64,000 nucleotides of DNA from Bifidobacterium asteroides. Lineage in GTDB: Bacteria > Actinomycetota > Actinomycetes > Actinomycetales > Bifidobacteriaceae. Under the pieces are notes generated by a model. It was not told the origin of the DNA. It was given only the letters and a program-made list of their open reading frames with translations, and did no database searches. The stretch covers positions 310,001 through 374,000 of the forward strand of contig NZ_QGLL01000001.1 of the NCBI RefSeq assembly GCF_003202695.1, given 5' to 3'. Of the stretch, positions 54,272-62,116 are shown piece by piece; within the stretch, counting starts at the first letter, position 1; the number at the start of each line of letters is the position of its first letter. Made by a program: the position numbers and the translations under genes.

Positions 54272-55402
54272 ATGGGCATGACCATGCCGAACATCACCAA
54301 CGGTCTTGAGGCGCTGACCCGTCCATCCGGGGACCGCACCCGATGCATCAACGCCGAGAATCCTCGGGGAGGCAAGGGCGAAGCGGCCATGACGGCCAGC
54401 AATCTGGGCCCCTCAAGAAAGGGGGCTCCCTGCCTGAAGAACATTCCTCCTGGCCAAGACATGGTTCTGGCCGACCTGTCCGGCGCTGGCGAGATTCGTC
54501 ATATCTGGATGACCGTTACTGATGTCACCTCGCCCACCGGGCCCAACGTCCTGCGCAATCTGATTCTGGAATGTTACTGGGATGGTGAACAGACGCCGTC
54601 CGTCTGCGTGCCCCTGGGTGACTTCTTCTGCTGTGGTCATGCCCAGGCCTGCCGGGTCGAGTCCGTGCCTGTGGCCGTCTACCCGCGTCGGGGATTCAAC
54701 TGCTACTGGCCCATGCCTTTCCATGACGGGGCCCGGATTGTTCTGCGCAACCGGCACAACGAGCCCATCGAGGCCTTCTTCTACCAGATCGACTATGTGG
54801 AGAAGGACGAGCTGCCTGAGGAGGTCATGACCTTCCATGCCCAGTGGCGCCGTCAGCGGGTCACCGAACTTGGCCAGGACTACGTCATCCTGGATGGGGT
54901 GCATGGCCGAGGCTCCTACGTGGGCACCTATCTGGCTCTGACCGCTCTGGAGAGCCGCTGGTGGGGCGAGGGCGAGGTCAAGGTCTACCTGGACGGAGAC
55001 AAGGACTACCCCACTTGGTGCTCCACAGGCAGCGAGGACTACTTCGGCGGCGCCTGGAGCTTTGCCGGGCAGGGCGCGGATGGCCGCATGCACGAGGTCA
55101 CCTACAGCGGGGCCTACATGGGATTTCCCTTCCACTCCAGACAGCTGGACAACCGCGAATCCCAGTACTGGGATGCCGACACCCCGGTGACCAGGGGGTT
55201 CTACCGCTGGCACATCCCCGACCCCATTATTTTCGCCAGCGATATCAAGGTGACCTTGCAGCAGATAGGCGTGGACGAACAGGGCTACTTCGAACGTCAG
55301 GATGACCTGGCCAGCGTGGCCTATTGGTACCAGCAGGAGCCCCACCAGCCCTTTCCGCAAAAGGTGCTGGAGACGGGAGAGCGGGATCGCCGACCCCGTT
55401 GA
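54272..55402 (+). CDS. DUF2961 protein, glycoside hydrolase family 172
   Basis: 376 aa. The beta-jelly-roll DUF2961 fold is shown by GEIRHIWMTV, PLGDFFCCGHAQ, YWPMPFHDGARIVLRN and the acidic GSEDYFGGAW block. GH172 members known from Bifidobacterium dentium and Microbacterium act on difructose dianhydride I or on alpha-D-arabinofuranosides. No signal peptide is seen, so it works on imported sugar in the cytoplasm. It follows the ABC permeases by 93 bp and is convergent with the LacI gene. Several ATGs (54272, 54278, 54284) are possible starts. Fructose anhydrides occur in heated or acid sugar, but which substrate is used is inference. Confidence 0.88.
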   Translation: MGMTMPNITNGLEALTRPSGDRTRCINAENPRGGKGEAAMTASNLGPSRKGAPCLKNIPPGQDMVLADLSGAGEIRHIWMTVTDVTSPTGPNVLRNLILECYWDGEQTPSVCVPLGDFFCCGHAQACRVESVPVAVYPRRGFNCYWPMPFHDGARIVLRNRHNEPIEAFFYQIDYVEKDELPEEVMTFHAQWRRQRVTELGQDYVILDGVHGRGSYVGTYLALTALESRWWGEGEVKVYLDGDKDYPTWCSTGSEDYFGGAWSFAGQGADGRMHEVTYSGAYMGFPFHSRQLDNRESQYWDADTPVTRGFYRWHIPDPIIFASDIKVTLQQIGVDEQGYFERQDDLASVAYWYQQEPHQPFPQKVLETGERDRRPR

Positions 55403-55407
55403 TTGGC

Positions 55408-56436
55408 TCAGGCGGCCTTCTGCTTCCGTCGGCTGAGGGAGGCTCGATCAATCAGTGTGGGGCGCTCCAGCAGGACTTGTCCAGCCAGGGATGCCCCCTC
55501 CTCCACAGCCTGGGTCAGCAGATCCGCAGCCTTGGCGCACAACGAGCGGGGGGTAAGGGGCATCTCAGAGATGCCCTGAAGCTCAAGAGTGGGGCTGGTC
55601 TTGCCTGCGGCGCAGGACAGAACAGCCACGTCATCGGGAATGCTCATGCCGTCTGAGCGCATGCGGACCACCACGGTGTCCAGCAGGGTGGGGCGGATCT
55701 GGCCGATCAGGCCATCAATGCGGCCGTGATGGATGATGTCCAGCACTTGCTGGGTGTAGGCCAGATCGCTGCCGGTGGGGCCCGGTTCAAGCCGCAGATC
55801 TACGCCCAGACGGCGAGCCCAGGTCTTGAGACTGCGTAGCAGGATAAGGCGGAAGCCAGAGCCGCGCCGGTATTCGCCCTTCGGATCCTCCAGAAAGAGC
55901 AGGCGTTTGCGTCCCGCTCTGGCCATGGCTTCCACCGCCATGCGACCCATCAGGTCGAAGTCCAGATCCACACAGGCGCATGCTGTGTGCTGCCGAGGCA
56001 ACCCCAGTGCCACGCAGGGGCGTCCATATGAGGCGGCCTGTGTGGCGCGGATGTCATCGTCCACCAGATCCATCAGAACCACGCCGTCGGCCAGATTGCT
56101 GCGAGTGACCCGTCGGATGTCTTCGACGCCATTCTCGGCAGTCAGCAGCAGGGAGTCATAGCCACGGGCATGCTCGCAGCTGGCCATCTCGATGAAGTAG
56201 TCTGCGTAGGAGGCTAGGTTCTGCCCGGGACGCAAGGGGGCGCTCAGGGCGACGATCTGGTTGCGCTTGGCTCGCAGCATCCTGGCGCCGGCATCCGGGG
56301 CGTAATCCAGTTCGTCGGCGGCCTGCATGATCCGCTGGTAGGTTCCCGGAGAGATGGGACGCTTGCCGGAGAAAGCATAAGAGACTGTGCTGACCGAGAC
56401 ACCGGCCTTCCTGGCAACGTCGCGTATGTCGGACAT
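55408..56436 (-). CDS. LacI-family transcriptional regulator
   Basis: 342 aa. The N-terminal helix-turn-helix and hinge (IRDVARKAGVSVSTVSYAFS) is followed by a periplasmic-binding-protein-like sugar-sensing domain. It ends 5 bp from the convergent GH172 gene. The two GTCGAA/TTCGAC palindromes at the operon promoter, and the lack of other LacI genes in the window, point to local repression. The gene's own promoter region overlaps the end of cysS (4 bp gap), so it may be co-transcribed with cysS. Confidence 0.92.
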   Translation of the reverse strand: MSDIRDVARKAGVSVSTVSYAFSGKRPISPGTYQRIMQAADELDYAPDAGARMLRAKRNQIVALSAPLRPGQNLASYADYFIEMASCEHARGYDSLLLTAENGVEDIRRVTRSNLADGVVLMDLVDDDIRATQAASYGRPCVALGLPRQHTACACVDLDFDLMGRMAVEAMARAGRKRLLFLEDPKGEYRRGSGFRLILLRSLKTWARRLGVDLRLEPGPTGSDLAYTQQVLDIIHHGRIDGLIGQIRPTLLDTVVVRMRSDGMSIPDDVAVLSCAAGKTSPTLELQGISEMPLTPRSLCAKAADLLTQAVEEGASLAGQVLLERPTLIDRASLSRRKQKAA

Positions 56437-56440
56437 GGGT

Positions 56441-58018
56441 TCAGCGGCTCAGATCCCAGGTGCTGCCAGCTGGTGCATCCGCCACGGCCACACCGGCCGC
56501 TGCCAGCTGGTCCCGAATGGCATCGGCACGGGCAAAGTCGTGATCTTTTCGCGCTTGATCGCGTTCCTGCAACTGCTGGTGTACCAAGGCGTCCAAGGTG
56601 TTCATGGCTCGATTGTCACGGTCGGCTGCAGCTCCTGCCCAGTGGGGATCAAGGGGATCAAGTCCGAAGACATCCAGCATGGCTCTGACCCGGAGCAGGG
56701 CAGTGGCCAGCCACTTCCGATCCAGAGCATCCGGGTCCGCATCCATGGCCGCGTTGGCTTGACGAATCAGCGCGTACAGGGCAGCCAGACCGACTGAGAC
56801 GTTGATGTCGTCATTCATGGCCTGCACAAAATCCTCTGGCAGATCGTCCGCACCCAGTCCCGTTACCTGAGCACGCTCGGGCTGTGCTCCAAGGATTCGT
56901 CCGGCCCGGTCCACGAAGTTGCCGATGCGCTCGTAGGCGCCCTCGGCCTCCTGAAGGGACTGATCGGACCATTCCAGCATGGACCGGTACTGCACCGAGA
57001 CCAGAGCGTAGCGCACCACCCAGGCCGGATGCTGCGACAGCACCTGGTCCACGGACAGCCCGTTGCCCAGGGATTTGCTCATCTTCTCGCCCTTCTGGGT
57101 CACCCAGGCTGTGTGCATCCATCGATGGGCGAATCCCCAGCCAGCTGCGTGCGACTGGGCCATCTCGTTCTCGTGATGGGGGAATCGAAGGTCAAGACCG
57201 CCTCCGTGGATGTCGAACTCCGCGCCCAAATAACGGTGGCTCATGGCCGAGCATTCCAGATGCCAGCCCGGCCTGCCCGTGCCGAAGGGGGTTTGCCAGC
57301 GGGCTGTGGCCGGATCGGTAGGCTTCGGTGCTTTCCACAGCGCGAAATCGCGGGGGTCGCGCTTGCCGGGCTCCTCATCGGCGTAGGTATTCTGCCCATC
57401 GGTGTCGATGCTGGGTCCCAGCCGGTCGTTGGCGGCGGCCTGTTCGTCAGCGGGCTGGGTGCCGGTCTGCTGGTGGGTCAGGGCACCATATTCAGGCCAG
57501 GAGGCCACGTCGAAGTAGACGTTGCCTGATGGACGACCCTGCTCGTCGGGTACCGCATAGGCGTGGCCGCGGTCGATGATGCGCTGTATCAGGTCGATCA
57601 TCTCAGGGATGTGCCCGGTGGCTCGAGGCTCGTAAGTGGGTGGCAGGACCCCCATGGTCTCGTAGGCATGAGTGAATTCGCGCTCATAGATGTAGGCCCG
57701 CTCCCACCAGCGCTGGCCGTTTGCTGCCGCCTTGGTCAGGATCTTGTCGTCGATGTCGGTCACGTTCCGGATCAGGGTCACTTGGTATCCCAGCCTGAGC
57801 AGCCAGCGTCGGATCACGTCGAAGGCCAGGGTGGTCCTGATGTGGCCAATATGGGGCGAGCTCTGCACTGTGGCCCCGCACACGTAGATGCCGACCTTGC
57901 CCGGTTCGATGGGGCTGAAGGGGGTCACCCGGTGATCAGCCGTATCATACAGACGCAGACCTGCCGCGGCCAGACTGACTGAAGCCTTGGAATCCTGCGG
58001 TTGCGAACTCGTATCCAT
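56441..58018 (-). CDS. cysS: Cysteinyl-tRNA synthetase
   Basis: Class I synthetase for tRNA-Cys, 525 aa. VCGATVQSSPHIGHIR holds the zinc cysteine and the HIGH-type motif; GGLDLRFPHHENE gives other zinc ligands; EKMSKSLGN is the KMSKS loop. A full C-terminal DALR-type domain is present, which separates it from the shorter MshC mycothiol ligase. A hydrophilic insertion of about 35 residues (from GTQPADEQAAAND) interrupts the catalytic domain. Start ATG 58018 matches the expected N-terminus; the frame to 58141 would overlap the divergent gene. Confidence 0.93.
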   Translation of the reverse strand: MDTSSQPQDSKASVSLAAAGLRLYDTADHRVTPFSPIEPGKVGIYVCGATVQSSPHIGHIRTTLAFDVIRRWLLRLGYQVTLIRNVTDIDDKILTKAAANGQRWWERAYIYEREFTHAYETMGVLPPTYEPRATGHIPEMIDLIQRIIDRGHAYAVPDEQGRPSGNVYFDVASWPEYGALTHQQTGTQPADEQAAANDRLGPSIDTDGQNTYADEEPGKRDPRDFALWKAPKPTDPATARWQTPFGTGRPGWHLECSAMSHRYLGAEFDIHGGGLDLRFPHHENEMAQSHAAGWGFAHRWMHTAWVTQKGEKMSKSLGNGLSVDQVLSQHPAWVVRYALVSVQYRSMLEWSDQSLQEAEGAYERIGNFVDRAGRILGAQPERAQVTGLGADDLPEDFVQAMNDDINVSVGLAALYALIRQANAAMDADPDALDRKWLATALLRVRAMLDVFGLDPLDPHWAGAAADRDNRAMNTLDALVHQQLQERDQARKDHDFARADAIRDQLAAAGVAVADAPAGSTWDLSR

Positions 58019-58108
58019 ATCCTTGAGCCTACCAAGGCTTGCTGACTGTCCAAGAGAAAATACCGAGCCTGCGGACCGACCCGACGGCATATGTGCAAGA
58101 ATGGAGCC

Positions 58109-58834
58109 ATGGCGAAACCTAGGGTGCTGGTAGTTCAGCATGTGGATTGGGAGAAGCCGGGCCGTATTCTTGACAACCTCCAGGAGTGCGGACTGGACAC
58201 CGAAATCATCAATATCGTGGATGAGAAGAATCCCAAGCTGCCTCGCTCACGAGAGCTTGCAGGACTGGTCATCATGGGCGGTCCTATGTCGGCTGACGAC
58301 TACTCACATCACCCCGGACTCAAGGCGGAGACCAAGCTTGCCAAGGCGGCGATGGCTGCCAACAAACCCATTCTGGGGATCTGCCTGGGCCATCAGATTC
58401 TGGCGCGGGCACTGGGAGGCACCCTGATGCGGAACCAGGAACCCGAATACGGCATGGGACCCATCCGCTGGGTGGGGCAGGACGACGATGTGGCCATGTG
58501 GAGCAAGAACACTGATGTGCTGCACTGGCATGCCGACCAAGTGACCCTGCCGCCGGAGGCTAAGCTCCTGGCACGCTCCCGCGCCACCAAGGTCCAGGCT
58601 TTTAGACTTGGGTCGGCATTGGGCCTCCAGTTCCACCTGGAGGTGACAGCGCCCATCTTTGAGGAATGGATGCAGGTGCCGAGCATGATCGGCACGATGA
58701 AGAAGTCCAGGATCGCTCGGATGCGCGACGAATTCATGGAGGGGATGCCTCAGATGCAGCCTCTGGCCGACGCAATCTTCTCGGCCTTTGCGGCCCGATG
58801 CTCGACCCAGGCCGCCCAGCTGGCTGCCGCCTGA
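58109..58834 (+). CDS. Class I glutamine amidotransferase-like protein
   Basis: 241 aa, one GATase domain: nucleophile Cys in ILGICLGHQILARALGG, and the His-Glu pair in LQFHLEV. It resembles GuaA-amidotransferase-like single-domain proteins, which may act in purine or gamma-glutamyl metabolism, but no synthetase partner is encoded nearby. ATG 58109 starts the conserved part. No clear ribosome site precedes it. It ends 2 bp from the convergent ABC-F gene. Function unproven. Confidence 0.85.
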   Translation: MAKPRVLVVQHVDWEKPGRILDNLQECGLDTEIINIVDEKNPKLPRSRELAGLVIMGGPMSADDYSHHPGLKAETKLAKAAMAANKPILGICLGHQILARALGGTLMRNQEPEYGMGPIRWVGQDDDVAMWSKNTDVLHWHADQVTLPPEAKLLARSRATKVQAFRLGSALGLQFHLEVTAPIFEEWMQVPSMIGTMKKSRIARMRDEFMEGMPQMQPLADAIFSAFAARCSTQAAQLAAA

Positions 58835-58836
58835 GA

Positions 58837-60801
58837 TTATTCCAGCTCCTCCCCGATGGTCAGCCACTTCTCCTCAAGCTGGTCCGACTGCCCGGTCAGA
58901 TCCTTGAGCTTGCTGTTGAGCTCGTTAAGACCCTGGTAGTCGCCCGGGTCGTGCTCGGCCATCTGCCGTTCGAGATCCTTGCGCTGATCGGCCAGCTTAG
59001 CCAGCTTGCGTTCGATGGCAGAGGCCTGCTTGCTCAGATTTCGTTTGGCAACACGTTCAGCCTTGGCCTGATTGGAATCCCCGGCCTCTTTGGCTGATGC
59101 ACGGCCCGGCGCATCCGCATCCTCCCGATCAGCCGATTCGACCATATCCAGGTAGTCTTGGACGCCGCCCGGCAGATGAACCACCTTGCCGTTGACCAGC
59201 GCGAACTGCTGGTCGGTCACCCGCTCCAGCAGGTATCGATCATGGGAGACCACGATCAAGGTGCCTGGCCATGAGTCCAGCATGTCCTCCATGACGGCCA
59301 GCATGTCGGTATCCAGATCGTTGCCTGGCTCGTCCATGATCAGTACGTTGGGCTCGTCCAGCAGGATGAGCAGGAGCTGCATGCGGCGCTTTTGTCCGCC
59401 AGACAGGTCGCTGATCCTGGTCATCAGCTGGGAGCTTTCGAAGCCCAGACGCTCCATCAGCTGACCCGGTGACACCTCTTTGCCTTCCACCAGATAGGTG
59501 GGCTTGTAGCGGCTGAGGACCTCCTTGATCCGATAGCGGCCGAGTTTCTCCAGCTCATCCAGACGCTGGGTCAGCACCGCGAAGCGGACGGTCTTGCCCA
59601 CCTTGACGTATCCTGCCGTGGGAGCCACGCTGCCGTCGATCAGACCCAGCAGGGTGGACTTGCCCGCTCCGTTGGCGCCTACGATGCCGAATCGGTCGCC
59701 AGGGCCGATCAGCCAGGTCACGTCGTCCAGGACCTTGTGTCCGCTGATGGTGAGGGTGTCGGCTGCCGCAGTGCCTGGGCGGTCCTGGCTGTCCCCATCT
59801 TCCCTGCCAGGATCGGCGGCCACGGTCACCGAGCCCATCAGAGGGCGCTCGGCATGAGGGGAGGGGACCCGGTCGTCCTTGCTGCCACTGGCGTCAGAGT
59901 CGGACCTTGGGTAGATCTTGGTCACGTCGACCAGGTCCACCACCTGCTTGCCCAGGCGTGATGTGGCCATCCGCTTGAGTTCCAGGCTGTTGCGCATGGG
60001 CGGCACGTCGGCGATCAGCTCCTGCGCGGCCTTGACATGGAATTTCTGCTTGGTCGAGCGGGCACGTGCTCCTCGGGTCAGCCAAGCCAGTTCCTTGCGG
60101 GCCAGGTTGCGGCGCTTGGTCTCAGCCAGATCCGCTTGGCGCTCGCGCTCCACACGTTGGAGCATGTAAGCGCTGTAGCCGCCCTCGAAGGGGTCGATGG
60201 TTCCATCATGCACCTCCCACATGGAGGTGCAGACCTCGTCCAGGAACCAGCGGTCGTGGGTGACCAGCAGGAGGGCTCCGGAATTCTTGGCCCAGCGGTT
60301 CTTCAGATGCTCGGCCAGCCAGTGGATGGTGAGCAGGTCGAGATGATTGGTCGGCTCATCCAGGGCCAGGATGTCCCAATCCTGAAGCAGCAGCCGTGCC
60401 AGGTCCACTCTGCGGCGCTGACCGCCTGACAGGGTGCCCACCTTGGCCTCCAGCTCCATGCCGCCCAGAAGGGACTCGACGATTTCGCGGGATCTGGGGT
60501 CGGCAGCCCATTCGTAGTCTTGACGATTCTCCAAGGCTGCCTTGCGGACCGTGTCCTCGTCATGCAAAGGATCACGCTGGTCCAGCATGCCGAAGGTGAG
60601 TCCATTGCGCATGGTCACCCGGCCCTGATCGGGTTCCTGGGTGCCTTTCAGCAGGTGCAGCAGGGTGGACTTGCCGTCGCCGTTTCGACCCACGATGCCG
60701 ATCCGATCACCCTCGAAGATGCCCTGCGTCACATCCGTAAAGATGGTTTTGGTGGCGAAGGATAGAGCGACGTGTTCCAGACCGAGATCATAGATGGGCA
60801 T
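58837..60801 (-). CDS. ABC-F family ATPase, Uup-like
   Basis: 654-aa soluble protein with two ATPase domains and no membrane part. Domain 1: GRNGDGKST, LSGGQRRR, ALDEPTNHLD. Domain 2: GANGAGKST, LSGGQKRR, and EPGNDLD where EPTNHLD is usual, a known variant in Uup-like proteins. A C-terminal coiled coil follows (LSKQASAIERKLAKLADQ). A hydrophilic insertion of about 55 residues sits before domain 2. ABC-F proteins act on ribosomes or, for Uup, on DNA intermediates; the exact role is unknown. Confidence 0.92.
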   Translation of the reverse strand: MPIYDLGLEHVALSFATKTIFTDVTQGIFEGDRIGIVGRNGDGKSTLLHLLKGTQEPDQGRVTMRNGLTFGMLDQRDPLHDEDTVRKAALENRQDYEWAADPRSREIVESLLGGMELEAKVGTLSGGQRRRVDLARLLLQDWDILALDEPTNHLDLLTIHWLAEHLKNRWAKNSGALLLVTHDRWFLDEVCTSMWEVHDGTIDPFEGGYSAYMLQRVERERQADLAETKRRNLARKELAWLTRGARARSTKQKFHVKAAQELIADVPPMRNSLELKRMATSRLGKQVVDLVDVTKIYPRSDSDASGSKDDRVPSPHAERPLMGSVTVAADPGREDGDSQDRPGTAAADTLTISGHKVLDDVTWLIGPGDRFGIVGANGAGKSTLLGLIDGSVAPTAGYVKVGKTVRFAVLTQRLDELEKLGRYRIKEVLSRYKPTYLVEGKEVSPGQLMERLGFESSQLMTRISDLSGGQKRRMQLLLILLDEPNVLIMDEPGNDLDTDMLAVMEDMLDSWPGTLIVVSHDRYLLERVTDQQFALVNGKVVHLPGGVQDYLDMVESADREDADAPGRASAKEAGDSNQAKAERVAKRNLSKQASAIERKLAKLADQRKDLERQMAEHDPGDYQGLNELNSKLKDLTGQSDQLEEKWLTIGEELE

Positions 60802-60857
60802 GATTCCTCAATTTACCGCCAGCCTTGGATGGAATGAGCTGCGGGCTTTTCAGATGC

Positions 60858-61517
60858 TTATTGGTCTTGGCCGGTCTCCTGGTCCCGCTGACGAATTCTG
60901 TCCAGATAACCGGTTCTGTCCGCACCGGTGATAGGCCGCAGGATAGTGCAAGGGTTGCCGACCGCGACTACCTGATCCGGTATGTCATGGGTCACGACAG
61001 ACCCTGCTCCGATGACGGCTCCAAGGCCAATCCGCACTCCTCCCAGGACGACTACGTGTCCGCCCAGCCAGGCACCCTGGCATATCTCGATGGGTCGGGC
61101 CTGGCAGGCTCCAGCCTTTCGCTCCTCATAGTCCAGAGCATGGTTGGTGCAGAAGAGTCCTGCGCTGGGGCCTATCCACACGTTCCTGCCTATGGTGATC
61201 GGAGCGTTGTCCAACATGACAGCACCGTAGTTGATGAGCGTCTGGCTGCCGATCCGTATGTTGCAGCCCACCTCGCATCTGAAGTCCGGATTGATGACGA
61301 CGTCCTGCCCCATCTGACCGAGCAGGTCTTCCAGGATCCGTCGGCGTTCCTGCTTCTGCCCAGGGCCCGTACTGTTATATGCCAGAAAGAGGTTTTCAGC
61401 CCGTTCCCTTTGGCGATCGATGTCGGGATGGGTGTCCTGATAGACCTGGCCGGATACCATCCGCTCCCATTCGACCCTGCCTGTTCGGCTCATTCCCGCC
61501 GTCACATCGTCAGTCAT
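60858..61517 (-). CDS. Hexapeptide-repeat O-acetyltransferase, Maa/LacA type
   Basis: 219 aa with the maltose acetyltransferase N-terminal domain (MVSGQVYQDTHPDI) and a left-handed helix (ITIGRNVWIGPSAG, VRIGLGAVIGAGSVV). The catalytic histidine lies in TNHALDY. It is distant from the copy at 32925-33602. ATG 61517 or ATG 61493 could be the start. It lies 30 bp after ilvN on the same strand, but its function seems unrelated. Confidence 0.88.
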   Translation of the reverse strand: MTDDVTAGMSRTGRVEWERMVSGQVYQDTHPDIDRQRERAENLFLAYNSTGPGQKQERRRILEDLLGQMGQDVVINPDFRCEVGCNIRIGSQTLINYGAVMLDNAPITIGRNVWIGPSAGLFCTNHALDYEERKAGACQARPIEICQGAWLGGHVVVLGGVRIGLGAVIGAGSVVTHDIPDQVVAVGNPCTILRPITGADRTGYLDRIRQRDQETGQDQ

Positions 61518-61547
61518 GCGTACCGCTTTCCATGATTTAAAAATTCG

Positions 61548-62102
61548 TCAGCGGCCAGTGATCTGGGAGCCTAGCACCTTCTCGCTCAGGGCCCGGGGAC
61601 CCCGCGTGACAGCCACGGCGCCCGAACGGACTAGTTCGATGATTCCAAAGGGATGCAGCAGTCTCAGAAGGGCTTCCAGCTTGCCCTCGGCCCCGGTGGC
61701 CTCGATCGTCAGGGACTCGGGGTGTACGTCGACTACGCGCACGCGGAAGAGCTTGACGATCTCCAGTACATCGGACCGGTTGTGTTCATTGGCCTTGACC
61801 TTGATCATGACCAGCTCGCGTTCCACGGCCTCGTCGCCCTTGAGCTCGACGATCTTGAGCACATGCAGAAGCTTGTTGAGCTGCTTGATGATCTGCTCCA
61901 GGGGCACGGCCTCCACGTCTGCCGTGACCGTGATTCTGGAGATGTCGTCCCGTTCGGTGGATGAGACGGATAGAGAGTTGATGTTGAAGGCGCGTCGAGC
62001 GAACAGACCGGCCACCCTGGCCAGAACGCCGGGGCGGTTCTCAACCAGAACGGAAAGGGTGTGCCTTTCGGAGCCGGGCTTGGATGCTGGATAATTGGCC
62101 AT
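61548..62102 (-). CDS. ilvN: Acetolactate synthase small (regulatory) subunit
   Basis: 184 aa. The N-terminal ACT domain (HTLSVLVENRPGVLARVAGLFARR) binds valine for feedback control, and the C-terminal half matches the ALS small-subunit domain. It activates the large subunit encoded 14 bp upstream. It is of normal length for actinobacteria. Confidence 0.96.
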   Translation of the reverse strand: MANYPASKPGSERHTLSVLVENRPGVLARVAGLFARRAFNINSLSVSSTERDDISRITVTADVEAVPLEQIIKQLNKLLHVLKIVELKGDEAVERELVMIKVKANEHNRSDVLEIVKLFRVRVVDVHPESLTIEATGAEGKLEALLRLLHPFGIIELVRSGAVAVTRGPRALSEKVLGSQITGR

Positions 62103-62116
62103 GTGCTGCCCCTTTT

